Below are positions 37,479-47,428 of a stretch of DNA of 49,913 bases, piece after piece. The DNA comes from Alphaproteobacteria bacterium (GTDB lineage: Bacteria; Pseudomonadota; Alphaproteobacteria; Reyranellales; Reyranellaceae), in contig VGCH01000021.1 in the NCBI GenBank assembly GCA_016870115.1, positions 1 to 49,913 on the forward strand, written 5' to 3'. Position 1 is the stretch's first letter, and each line of letters begins with the position of its first letter. A program made the translations under genes and the position numbers. The notes below the pieces were generated by a model. The model saw only the letters and a program-made list of their open reading frames with translations. It did no database searches and was not told the DNA's origin.

Positions 37479-38754
37479 CCAGGCCGGGGAAGAAATAGAG
37501 CAGGAGCACGCAGAGATTCATCATGAGGAAGAACGGCAGCGACACCCAGCCGATCCAGAAGATCGAGCGGCCGGTCATGCCTTGCAGCACGAAGAGGTTG
37601 AAGCCGACCGGTGGGGTGATCTGCGCCATCTCGACCACGATGGTGATGAAGATGCCGAACCAGATGAGATCGATGCCGGCCTTCTCGACCATCGGCAGGA
37701 CGATGGCGGCGGTCAGGACCACCATCGAGATGCCGTCGAGGAAGCAGCCCAGGATGATGTAGAGGACGGCCAGCGTCAGCAGCAGCATGCCGGGTGTGAG
37801 CTGGAGTGCGGCGATCGCCTCGGCGAGCTGGCGTGGCAGGCCGGTGTAGCCCATGGCGAGCTTCAGGAACGACGCGCCGGCCAGGATCAGGAGGATCATG
37901 GCGGTGAGGCGGGTGGCACCCATCACGCTGTCGCGGAAGGTGGACCAGGTGAGCCGGCGCTGCCAGGCGGCGATGGCGAAGGAGCCGACCACGCCGAACG
38001 CCGCCGATTCCGTCGCCGTCGCGATGCCGGCATAGATCGAGCCCAGAACCAGCAGGATGAGTAGCACCACCGGGATCAGCGTGCTCGACTCGCGCAGCTT
38101 CGCCAACAGCGGCTTCGGCGGGTCGGGCGGCGGGATCTTGCCGGGATTGGCAAGCGACCAGCCGGCGACATAGAGCATCATGAGGCCGGCCAGCAGGATT
38201 CCGGGGATCAGACCCGCGGCAAACAGCTTGGCGATCGAGACCTCGGCCTGCACGCCATAGACGATCATGATCAGCGAGGGCGGAATCAGCAGCCCGAGCG
38301 TGCCGGCGCCTGACAGGCTGCCGATGGCGATTTCATCGGGATAGCCGCGGCGCTTGAGCTCCGGCACCGTCATCTTGCCGATGGTGGCGCAGGTGGCGGC
38401 GGACGAACCGGAGACCGCGGCGAAAATTGTGCAGCCGATGATGTTGGTGTGGACGAGCCGTCCCGGCAGGCGGCGCATCCACGGCGCCAGTCCGCGGAAC
38501 ATGTCTTCCGAGATGGCGGTGCGAAACAGGATCTCGCCCATCCAGATGAAGAGCGGCAGCGCCGTCAGCGTCCAGGACGAGGTGTCGGAGAAGATGGTCG
38601 TTGCCATCGCGTCGCCGGCCGGTTTGCCGGGCGCGAAAATCCACATGGTGGCGATCGACACGCCGATCATGCTGAGGCCGATCCAGACTCCGGTCCCGAA
38701 CAGGAAGAACAGCGCGCCGATGGCGAGCAGCGCGATATTGAAGTCGACGCTCAC
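37438..38754 (-). CDS. TRAP transporter large permease (DctM family), system 2
   Basis: A 438-residue polytopic protein with DctM landmarks: SWTLTALPLFIWMGEILFRTAIS, GCTIFAAVSGSSAATCATIGKMTVPEL, GTLGLLIPPSLIMIVYGVQAEVSIAKLF and the C-terminal TPPVGFNLFVLQGMTG. The GTG at 38754 lies one base from the stop of the small-permease gene (TGA-G-GTG), a tight coupled junction. Its 3' end overlaps the racemase-like gene by 41 bases on the opposite strand, so both transcripts read into each other. Confidence 0.94.
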   Translation of the reverse strand: MSVDFNIALLAIGALFFLFGTGVWIGLSMIGVSIATMWIFAPGKPAGDAMATTIFSDTSSWTLTALPLFIWMGEILFRTAISEDMFRGLAPWMRRLPGRLVHTNIIGCTIFAAVSGSSAATCATIGKMTVPELKRRGYPDEIAIGSLSGAGTLGLLIPPSLIMIVYGVQAEVSIAKLFAAGLIPGILLAGLMMLYVAGWSLANPGKIPPPDPPKPLLAKLRESSTLIPVVLLILLVLGSIYAGIATATESAAFGVVGSFAIAAWQRRLTWSTFRDSVMGATRLTAMILLILAGASFLKLAMGYTGLPRQLAEAIAALQLTPGMLLLTLAVLYIILGCFLDGISMVVLTAAIVLPMVEKAGIDLIWFGIFITIVVEMAQITPPVGFNLFVLQGMTGRSIFWIGWVSLPFFLMMNLCVLLLYFFPGLVSWLPSLMVNAAR

Positions 38755-38755
38755 C

Positions 38756-39310
38756 TCAGCGCTCCATCGGAGCGCCGCCTTCGGCGGGCTCTTCCATCAG
38801 CGGGCCGCCCAGCGCGACCACAACGAACTGTTCGATCACCGCGATCAGCAGGATGGCGGTGCCAAAGGCGAGGCCAAGCTGGGGGATCCAGAGCGGGATC
38901 GCAATCAGGCCGGTCGACAGGTCGTTGATCTGCCACGACACCCAGCAGAGCCGCACCGAAAACCAGGCGAGGTATCCCGCCAGCAACGCCCCGACACCGA
39001 GACACCAGAGTTCGGCGGCGCGCCGCGCGGGACCCTTGAGGCGCTGGATGAACAGCGTCACCCGGATATGCTCGCCGCGGCCAAAGGTGGACGCCATCGC
39101 GAGGAATGCCGACGCGAGCATGGAGTAGCCCGCGAACTCGTCGGCCGACCGCGCCACGTAGTTGAAGGGATTGGGCAGGCCGAAGCTCGCCTGCATCCAC
39201 AGCCCGATCCCGGGCGCGACCGAGTAGAGGACGAACACCAGAAGCAGGACCATGAAGATCCCGCCCAGCGCGCCGGCGAGTGCGTAGAGTTTGGCGAGCG
39301 CGGCGCGCAT
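38756..39310 (-). CDS. TRAP transporter small permease (DctQ family), system 2
   Basis: About 184 residues with four hydrophobic helices and a GRGEHIRVTLFIQRLKGPARRAAEL loop, the conserved DctQ region after helix 2. It belongs to the class of longer DctQ proteins. The ATG at 39310 is the first start inside the frame giving a normal N-terminus; a longer frame reaches 39412 but would overlap dctP. No strong ribosome site, so coupling with the gene 46 bases upstream is likely. Confidence 0.88.
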   Translation of the reverse strand: MRAALAKLYALAGALGGIFMVLLLVFVLYSVAPGIGLWMQASFGLPNPFNYVARSADEFAGYSMLASAFLAMASTFGRGEHIRVTLFIQRLKGPARRAAELWCLGVGALLAGYLAWFSVRLCWVSWQINDLSTGLIAIPLWIPQLGLAFGTAILLIAVIEQFVVVALGGPLMEEPAEGGAPMER

Positions 39311-39356
39311 GCGAAGCGCCGCCCGACGGGACCGAGGCCCCGTCGGGCGGATCGGC

Positions 39357-40325
39357 TCACATCTTGCGGTAGGCTTCGACCACGGCGCGGCCGTCCGCGC
39401 CGGCCTTCTCAAGCCACTCGTCGGTCAGCCGCTTGCCGAGGTCCTTGTACTCCTGAGCGAGCCTGGCCGACGGCGCCTGCACCTTCATGCCGTTCTTGGC
39501 CAGCGTCTCGAGGAAGCCCTTGGCCAGCCGCTCACTCTCGGCCCAGCCCGCGGCTTCGGCCTTGGCGGCCTCGTCGCGCACGACCTTCTGGGTCGCGGCA
39601 TCGAGCTTGTCGAAGGCCGCCTTGTTCACCATCACGAGGTTCTTCGGCAGCCAGGCTTGCGTGTCGTAGAAGTGAGTGAGCTGTTCCCACACCTTGGAGT
39701 CGACGCCGGTGGCGCCCGAGGAGATGAACGAGTCGGCCTTGCCGGTCGCCAGGGCCTGACTGAGCTCGGCGGCCTGGATGGTGACGGGCTGGGCGCCGGC
39801 GATTTCTGCGATGCGCGAGGTGCCGCGGTTGTAGGCGCGGAACTTCAGCCCCTTCATGTCGGCGAGCGAGTTGATCTCCTTCTTGGCGTAGAGACCCTGC
39901 GGCGGCCACGGCACGCTGAACAGCGCGATCATGCCCTGCGAGGCGAGCTTCTTCTCAAGGCTTGCCTTTTGGGCGGCCCACAGCTTCTTCGCCTCGGGGA
40001 ACGAGGTCGCGAGGAACGGCACGACATCGAGCCCGAAGATGGGATCCTCGTTCTCAAAGTTCGAGATCAGGATCTCGCCGAGCGGCGCCTGGCCGGTCTG
40101 CACCGCGCGCTTGATCTCCGGCGCCTTGAACAGCGAGCCGCCGGCATGCATGACGATTTCGAGCTTGCCCCCTGAGCCCGCCTTCACGGCGTCGGCGAAC
40201 TTCTGGATGTTGATGGAGTGGAAGTTGGTCGCCGGATAGGCGGCCGGAAGATCCCACTTGGTCTGGGCAGCGGCCGGCAGGGCGAGCAGGCCCGCGGCGC
40301 CAGCAAGAATCAAACGACGAAACAT
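39357..40325 (-). CDS. TRAP transporter solute-binding subunit (DctP family), system 2
   Basis: A 322-residue periplasmic binding protein. The signal peptide spans residues 1-20 (FRRLILAGAAGLLALPAAAQ). Mature landmarks are WDLPAAYPATNFHSINIQKFADAVKAGSGGKLEI and SLADMKGLKFRAYNRGTSRI, the latter carrying the arginine that holds a substrate carboxylate. First gene of the leftward dctP-dctQ-dctM run. GGGGAGGAC lies 7 bases before the ATG. Distinct from system 1 at 14707, so the two bind different acids. Confidence 0.93.
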   Translation of the reverse strand: MFRRLILAGAAGLLALPAAAQTKWDLPAAYPATNFHSINIQKFADAVKAGSGGKLEIVMHAGGSLFKAPEIKRAVQTGQAPLGEILISNFENEDPIFGLDVVPFLATSFPEAKKLWAAQKASLEKKLASQGMIALFSVPWPPQGLYAKKEINSLADMKGLKFRAYNRGTSRIAEIAGAQPVTIQAAELSQALATGKADSFISSGATGVDSKVWEQLTHFYDTQAWLPKNLVMVNKAAFDKLDAATQKVVRDEAAKAEAAGWAESERLAKGFLETLAKNGMKVQAPSARLAQEYKDLGKRLTDEWLEKAGADGRAVVEAYRKM

Positions 40326-40431
40326 TCGGTAGGTCCTCCCCTTGGACAGAAACCGAATGCTCGCACGGCCGCGCCGACCCCTTCAAGCGTTCGTGAAGCC
40401 TGGCGGGGCGGATTTCGGCGTATGCTGCGCT

Positions 40432-41880
40432 GTGCGCCGCTTGGCCCTCTTGCTTGCTTTTCTCGGACCCGCGAGCGGCGCCGTCGCGCAGCCGGCCGAT
40501 TGCACGGTCGATGCCGCGCTGGAGCGGTCTGCGTCCGGCCTCGCGCTCGACGTACACTATCGTTGCCGCGGCGCTTCCGACGGGGTGACTTTCCACGCCG
40601 AAAGCGAGCGGATCGCGCGGCATGTGGCGGATTTTTCCGACCCGCGCGGTTATCCCGTCGCGGCCTTGGACGACCGGTGGCGGGTGACCGTGCGCGACGG
40701 CATCGCGCAAGCGCGGTACCGCTACGACCTCTCGGGCTACGCCCGGGTCGCGGCGAGCAACAGCTGGGCGATCCAGCATGGCGGCGGTGTGCTTGCGTTG
40801 CTGTCGAGCTGGCTCTTGGAGCCGCGCGAAGTCGCGAGCGTCCCGACCATCGACATTACGGTGCGACCGGAGACCGGGCTGGCATTCGCCGCCGGTCTGC
40901 CGCGCGCGGGTGACGCCTGGGGGCTGGCCGGGGTGACGCTGCGCTTCGCCGGCTACTCGGTGTTGGGCGCCTTCGATCTGCGAGACATCGACCTTCCGGC
41001 GCCCGGCAGCCTGCGGCCAGGCGCGACCCCGGCGCGTAGCCGTCTTCGTTTGGCAATCCTGGGCGATCGCGAGCCGCAGGCCCGCGACGACCTTGCCGAT
41101 TGGGTCCGCCGGACCGCACTCGCACAGACACACTATTGGGATGGCTTCACCTACGACGGCGCGTTGATGGCGTTGGTCCCGGGAGGCAGCCGGCCGGTCG
41201 GGTTTGGGCGCGTTGTGCCGGGCGGCGGCGTTTCCGGGATGATCCAGATCGGCGCGCGCGTCGATCCGCGACGGCTGTTCGACGATTGGGTGCTGACCCA
41301 CGAGCTGATCCACACCGGCATGCCCTTCGTGCGCGGCCGCGCCACCTGGTTCATGGAGGGGGCGGCCACCTACATCGAGCCCATCGTGCGCGCCCGCGCC
41401 GGCTGGAAGAGCGAGGCCGAGGTCTGGACTGAGTGGTTGGAGCAGATGCCGATCGGCGTCTCCGCTTTCGACGCGCCGCTGGTCCAGGTCCAGGGGCGAC
41501 AGGCCTATTGGGCCGGTGCGCTGTTCATGCTCTTGGCCGACCTCGGCATCCGCCAGGCGAGCGGCGGCGCGCACGGGCTGGAGGATTGCCTCAAGGGCGC
41601 GCTGCATGCGGGGTTCACCGGCGACCGCCGGGTCAGCCTCGCCGAGTATGTCGACGCCTGCGATCGCGCCACCGGCACGACCGCCATGTCCACACTGGTA
41701 CGACGCCACGTCGCCGACGCTACGCCGGTGAACCTCGCTGCGCTTTGGCGTGATCTCGGCGTCGCACGTGAGGACGGCCGCATTGTCCTGGACGACATGG
41801 CGCCGCTTGCGCGCTGGCGACGGCTGATCGTGCCGGGGATCGGCCCACCGCGCCACGTACCGCGTCCCTGGGAGAACTGA
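40432..41880 (+). CDS. Exported gluzincin-type metalloprotease-like protein
   Basis: About 482 residues. The signal peptide is RRLALLLAFLGPASGAVAQ, cleaved near residue 20. A zinc-peptidase motif H290-E-L-I-H294 in LTHELIHTGMP is followed by a third ligand candidate E309 in WFMEGAATYIEP, as in the MA-clan peptidase family (M61-like). The N-terminal half is a beta-rich domain resembling the N-terminal part of M61 peptidases. Activity and substrate are unknown. The GTG at 40432 is chosen for its signal peptide; a longer upstream frame starts at 40342. Divergent from dctP. Confidence 0.78.
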   Translation: MRRLALLLAFLGPASGAVAQPADCTVDAALERSASGLALDVHYRCRGASDGVTFHAESERIARHVADFSDPRGYPVAALDDRWRVTVRDGIAQARYRYDLSGYARVAASNSWAIQHGGGVLALLSSWLLEPREVASVPTIDITVRPETGLAFAAGLPRAGDAWGLAGVTLRFAGYSVLGAFDLRDIDLPAPGSLRPGATPARSRLRLAILGDREPQARDDLADWVRRTALAQTHYWDGFTYDGALMALVPGGSRPVGFGRVVPGGGVSGMIQIGARVDPRRLFDDWVLTHELIHTGMPFVRGRATWFMEGAATYIEPIVRARAGWKSEAEVWTEWLEQMPIGVSAFDAPLVQVQGRQAYWAGALFMLLADLGIRQASGGAHGLEDCLKGALHAGFTGDRRVSLAEYVDACDRATGTTAMSTLVRRHVADATPVNLAALWRDLGVAREDGRIVLDDMAPLARWRRLIVPGIGPPRHVPRPWEN

Positions 41881-41931
41881 TCGCCTGCGGTTCCTGCTGA
41901 TCCGACTGATCCTTGTGGGATCGGAAAGTCT

Positions 41932-42252
41932 CTAGCGGCGCTGCTGCCCGCGACGGCCCGGGGCCTGGTCGCACTGGGCGTCGAAGCTGCCGCAACGGGC
42001 GACGCCGGAAATGCTGAGCGAGACCGAACCGCCATTCTCGATCACTTGCGCGCGGCCATCCTGCACGCGCGTACCGTTGGCGAGGACGCCTTCGGCCTGC
42101 AAGGTGCAGTGGATCGGCCGGCCGCAGCTGTTGATGAAAGTGGTGACGCAGGTCCCGGCCTGGAAGCGGTGCAGACCGGTCAGACACTCCTGGGCACGCG
42201 CCTGCGGAGCGGCGAAAACCACAAGCAGAGCGAGGGCGGCGCGGTGGATCAT
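41932..42252 (-). CDS. Small exported six-cysteine protein
   Basis: 106 residues. The signal peptide is IHRAALALLVVFAAPQARAQ, cleaved near residue 21. The mature part has six cysteines spread through its length (QECL, GTCV, NSCG, IHCT, RCGS, AQCD), so up to three disulfides in the periplasm. A beta-rich middle is followed by a basic tail, RRGQQRR. I do not recognise a family. The start at 42252 is set by the signal peptide. It lies only 22 bases from the start of the divergent creatininase-family gene, so their promoters must overlap each other's coding ends. Confidence 0.65.
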   Translation of the reverse strand: MIHRAALALLVVFAAPQARAQECLTGLHRFQAGTCVTTFINSCGRPIHCTLQAEGVLANGTRVQDGRAQVIENGGSVSLSISGVARCGSFDAQCDQAPGRRGQQRR

Positions 42253-42274
42253 GCGATCATGATACCATCGTCCG

Positions 42275-42967
42275 ATGAATGGACGAAAAGGCGCCTGGCT
42301 CGATGAACTCACCCGGCCGGAAGCGGCCGCCCGCATCGCCGAGGGCGCGCCGATTCTGTTGCCGGTAGGAGCGGGGGCGAAGGCGCACGGGCCTCACCTG
42401 GCGCTGGGCACCGACCGCATCACGGCACGCGCGCTCGCGGACCGGGTCCTGCATCGGCTGCCGCTGCTCGCGGCCCCGGTGCTCGATCTCGGCTACTACC
42501 CGGCCTTTCTGAACTTTCCCGGCAGCCAGCATCTGTCGGAGCCGACCTTTCGCGCCGTGCTGGGCGAGATCCTCGACGGGTTCGCCCGGCACGGCAGCCG
42601 ACGTGTCGCGATCCTGAACATTGGCGTGTCGACCGAGCCGCCGATCGACGCCGTTGTCGCCGGGCGACCGGGCGTGCTGGCGTTGCACATGCGCCATCTG
42701 GGACTCGCGGCGCGCGCGTTGCTGGAGGTTCCCGACGGTGGCCACGCCGACGAGGCCGAGAGCTCGGTCATGCTCGCCCTCGATCCGAAGTCGGTTCGAA
42801 TGGCCGCCCTCGGTCCGGCTGCGCCCTTTACCGAGAGCGCCGCGACCGGCGACTCAAGCCGCGCCAGCGCGTTCAAGGGCGAACGTCTGCTCGCCGCGCG
42901 CGTCGACGATATCGTCGACGCACTCCAGGCCGCGTGGCCCGATCTCGGAAACTCCGGAACTATGTGA
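42275..42967 (+). CDS. Creatininase-family protein with altered metal site
   Basis: 230 residues with the creatininase fold: LPVGAGAKAHGPHLALGTD, FPGSQHLSEPTFRAVLGEIL, and DEAESSVMLAL. Active creatininases and related amidohydrolases have Glu before the first His (EQHGPHL) and a NGHGGN- or NGHYEN-type motif. Here the first is AKAHGPHL and the second is NIGVSTEP, so two of the expected ligands are missing. It may be a distinct subfamily, a degenerate enzyme or a binding protein. The cytosolic product starts 22 bases from a divergent exported protein gene and overlaps the cupin gene's end by 8 bases. Confidence 0.78.
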   Translation: MNGRKGAWLDELTRPEAAARIAEGAPILLPVGAGAKAHGPHLALGTDRITARALADRVLHRLPLLAAPVLDLGYYPAFLNFPGSQHLSEPTFRAVLGEILDGFARHGSRRVAILNIGVSTEPPIDAVVAGRPGVLALHMRHLGLAARALLEVPDGGHADEAESSVMLALDPKSVRMAALGPAAPFTESAATGDSSRASAFKGERLLAARVDDIVDALQAAWPDLGNSGTM

Positions 42968-43358
42968 CGGTCGTCGTCTCGAAGTCCGCCGGCATGGTGA
43001 TCTCCAGCACCTCGAAATCCTCCGAGTGCGCGATCTCCTTGTGCTTGATTCCAGGCGGCTGATACACGGTCGAGCCGGCCACCAACTTGTGCTCGCCATA
43101 GCCCTCGTACTCGAAGATGGCCCAGCCCTTCAGCACGTAGACGAACTGGAACTCAAGCGTGTGCGTGTGGCGCGGTGCATCGGCATGCTTGCCGGGCTTC
43201 GCGCGAATGACATGGGCGCCAACCTTGCCACCTGTCAGCTCCTTCAGTCCGAGAGGGCGGTACTCGAAAAAGGGTCGCAACCCGTCTTTCTCGAAAGAGT
43301 CCGGTCCCAGATGATTGACGATCTGAGGCTTGGCGCGCGGCTTTTGTCCGTCGGGCAT
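42960..43358 (-). CDS. Cupin-domain protein
   Basis: A 132-residue single-domain cupin: motif 1 has H64-x-H66 in PRHTHTLEFQFVYVLKG, motif 2 has QPPGIKHKEI with H106. It could bind a metal and act as a dioxygenase, isomerase or sensor, but no reaction is evident. The leader starts at an ATG (43358) after GGGGGAACG. It is divergent from urc1 (43470) with 111 bases between, and overlaps the convergent creatininase-like gene by 8 bases. Confidence 0.85.
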   Translation of the reverse strand: MPDGQKPRAKPQIVNHLGPDSFEKDGLRPFFEYRPLGLKELTGGKVGAHVIRAKPGKHADAPRHTHTLEFQFVYVLKGWAIFEYEGYGEHKLVAGSTVYQPPGIKHKEIAHSEDFEVLEITMPADFETTTVT

Positions 43359-43469
43359 GGCGTTCCCCCCTGGTTGGCACCCAGCATGCCGCCGACGCGG
43401 CGACTTTCCAAGCGGCCGGCGGGGCCCTATACTGCCTCGCTTTCCCGCTGCCGAGGGCCCGGAAAGCGT

Positions 43470-44701
<1,232 letters not shown>

Positions 44702-44705
<4 letters not shown>

Positions 44706-45895
44706 GCGACGCCGTCTCCCGACTGCGCGATCCCCGCACCATCCGCGAGCGGGCGACGCGGCTCTTGACGCGTATCGAGCGTGGGCAGTCGGCGTGGTTT
44801 ACGTTCGATCCGGCGGGGCTGGAGCGCGCCGCCGAGGCGACGTTGGCGGTGGCTCGGCGGCGGTTTCCCGACCCCGCCGCGATTCCCCTGCACGCACGCT
44901 GGCGGCACTTCGCCCCCGACGGCACGGATCGGTTCGCGCCGCTCTTGCCGCGCCTGTCGACCCTGGCGCCGCGCGAGCGGGCGCGGCGCATGATCGATCT
45001 CGCCGTCGTTTCGGTGTTGCTCGATGCCGGCGCGGGCCCCGACTGGTCGTGGCGCGAGCCCGGAAGTGCCAATCGCTTCGCGCGATCCGAGGGTCTGGCG
45101 TTGGCCTCGCTGGACATGTTTGCGCGCGGCGCGTTCAGCCGCGATGCGACCGATCCGCTGCGGGTGGATGCCGAGCGGCTGGTTCGCTTCACCGCCGGCG
45201 ATCTGGCCGTCGGATTTCAGGTGCGGGCGCACAATCCGCTCGCCGGATTGGACGGCCGTGCCGGCCTGCTGCAGCGGCTGGGGACGGTCGGTCTCGATCG
45301 GCCCGGCGATCTCCTGGATCTGATCGCACCGCCGGCCGTGAAGGAGATCTCGGCTACCGCGCTTCTCAGCGCCATCCTCGAGAGGTTGGGCGCGATCTGG
45401 CCGTCGCGGCTTACGCTGGACGGCGTGGCGCTGGGCGATGTCTGGCGCCACGACGCGGTGCGGACCGACGACGCAACGGAGGGCTACGTCCCGTTCCACA
45501 AGCTCTCGCAATGGCTCGCCTACTCGCTGGTGGAGCCGCTGCTCGAGGCCGGAGTCGCGGTGCGCGACCTCGATGCGCTGACCGGCCTGCCGGAGTATCG
45601 CAATGGCGGCCTGTTGATCGACCATGGCGCGTTGGTGCCACGCCGGCCCGAACTTCTGCGCGACAGCTTCGCGCCCGCCGACGAGCCGATCGTCGAGTGG
45701 CGCGCCGCGACGGTAGTGCTGCTCGACCGGATCGCCATGCTGGCGCGCGAGCGACTCGGCCTCGACGCCGTCTCATTGCCGCTCGCGAAGATTCTCGAAG
45801 GCGGCACTTGGGTCGCCGGCCGCGAGATCGCGCGCGAACGCCGCCCCGATGGTGGCCCGCCGATCCGCGTGCAGAGCGACGGTACGGTCTTCTAG
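44702..45895 (+). CDS. urc4: DUF1688 protein (Urc4) of uracil catabolism
   Basis: A 397-residue DUF1688 protein. Seen: LLTRIERGQSAWFTFDPAGLERAA at the start, RWRHFAPDGTDRF, an internal PFHKLSQWLAYSLVEPL segment and a C-terminal LAKILEGGTWVAGREIARERR. DUF1688 has no solved reaction but is Urc4, required with Urc1 and Urc6 for uracil breakdown in yeasts and found next to them in some bacteria. The GTG at 44702 overlaps the urc1 stop by four bases, so the two are made together and probably work on consecutive steps. The SGNH hydrolase gene begins 6 bases after its stop. Confidence 0.88.
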
Positions 45896-45901
45896 ATCGC
45901 C

Positions 45902-47368
45902 ATGCGTCGCATTCTCGCCAACCTGGCGCTCGTACTCGTGAGCCTCGGACTCTCCGTGGGCGCTGCGGAGATCGTCGCGGGCTGGCTGGAGCGCGGCGAT
46001 GCGGGACCGGATGCGGGATCCCGGCACCTCGATGCCATTGCGCGGGCGCCCGGCGTGGAGCGCGCCTGGTTCGCCGAGGATCCGCCACCGCTGCCCAACC
46101 GCAAGCCGTGGCCGCCCGAGTGGGATCAGCTGGTTCGGCGGGTCGAGATATCGCGTCAGATCGAGGGCTCGCGGCGGGCGGACATGTTCAAGGCGTGGAA
46201 CGCCGTGCTGGTCGGCGATCCGTGCGCGCACCGATACCTGCGTTTCGCGCCCGGACGACTGTTTGTCTACGACCCGCCGGATGGGGTGCCATACCCCGCC
46301 TACCGCTATCTGCCCGATGCCACGACGCCGATCGGGCTGGTCACCAACGCCTTCGGGTTTCGCGGTCCGCCGGTTCAGGCAGAGCGGCGACCCAACACGC
46401 TGCGCATCGTGTTCGTCGGTGCCTCGACCACAGTGGAGTCGCACCACTTCCCGTTCTCGCCGCCGGAACATGTCGCGCACTGGCTTCAGCGCTGGGCCCG
46501 CGCGCGGGCGCCGGGCCTTGAGATCGAGGTGCTGAACGCCGGGCGCGAGTCGATCAATTCGACCGACATCGCGGCCGTCGTGCGCAATGAGGTGGCGCCG
46601 CTGCGTCCCGACCTCGTCGTCTACTACGAGGGCGCCAACCAGTTTCATCTCCAGAGCCTCGTTCCCGGAATGCCGCCATTCGAGGCCCCGCCAGTGCCCC
46701 CGCCGCAGCCGCCCCCCGACCTGCTGGAGCGAGCCGCCTATTCGCTGGCCCTCGCTCGGCGCCTGCAGGCCTGGCGGGATGCTCGAAGCGTGCCGGGCGA
46801 TGGCCGCGAGTGGCCCAAGGCGAGCCCTGAACTGGTCTGGCCGGCGGGCCTTGATCGTGCCCGTCCCGATCTCGATCGACCCGATCTTCCGGTCAAGTTG
46901 CCGCGCATTCTACACGATCTCGACGACATCGATCGATCGGTGCGGGCGGCTGGCGGCGAATTGGCCATCGCGTCCTTCAAGTGGCTGGTGCATGAGGGCC
47001 TCGTGCTCGATCCTGTGCGCCACCGCGGCATGCTTCAGCACCTGAACGACGGCTATGGCCCCTTCGCCTACCGTGATCTCGCGGAGTTGGCCGCGTTCCA
47101 GAATCGCGTCCTCGCCCTGCATGCCCGACGGCGCGATCTTGAGTTCCTCGACGTGGCCGGCGCCATGCCATCCGATCCCGCGCTCTTCATCGACGGCGTC
47201 CACAACACGCCAGCCGGCCTCCGGCTGCGCGCCTGGATTCTCGTGCAGCAGCTGGTACCGCTGATCGAGGCCCGCTTGGCATCACGGGCCTGGCCGAAGA
47301 CGGCTCATGCTCCCGTCGCGTTCCCGCCCTTCGCCGCCCGTGTTCTGGAGTTCGCCTGCCGACCCTAG
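45902..47368 (+). CDS. Exported or membrane-anchored SGNH/GDSL-type hydrolase inside the URC cluster
   Basis: 488 residues. An N-terminal hydrophobic segment (residues 4-22) is a signal peptide or anchor. The SGNH blocks are in order: GAS175-T-T (nucleophile), NAGRESINS (block II), YYEGAN246 (block III), and D431-G-V-H434 near the C-terminus. Linker insertions make it longer than typical SGNH esterases (about 200), and a proline-rich stretch lies near residues 256-275. It should hydrolyse an ester in the cell envelope; acetyl removal from a polymer is possible. It is separated from urc4 by 6 bases and from upp by 60. A role in uracil breakdown is not evident. Confidence 0.85.
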   Translation: MRRILANLALVLVSLGLSVGAAEIVAGWLERGDAGPDAGSRHLDAIARAPGVERAWFAEDPPPLPNRKPWPPEWDQLVRRVEISRQIEGSRRADMFKAWNAVLVGDPCAHRYLRFAPGRLFVYDPPDGVPYPAYRYLPDATTPIGLVTNAFGFRGPPVQAERRPNTLRIVFVGASTTVESHHFPFSPPEHVAHWLQRWARARAPGLEIEVLNAGRESINSTDIAAVVRNEVAPLRPDLVVYYEGANQFHLQSLVPGMPPFEAPPVPPPQPPPDLLERAAYSLALARRLQAWRDARSVPGDGREWPKASPELVWPAGLDRARPDLDRPDLPVKLPRILHDLDDIDRSVRAAGGELAIASFKWLVHEGLVLDPVRHRGMLQHLNDGYGPFAYRDLAELAAFQNRVLALHARRRDLEFLDVAGAMPSDPALFIDGVHNTPAGLRLRAWILVQQLVPLIEARLASRAWPKTAHAPVAFPPFAARVLEFACRP

Positions 47369-47428
47369 AGTCGTTCCGAGCTTGCAAGCGGCGTCCGATC
47401 CCGCGAGTCTCGACCCTGGAGGAAACGC

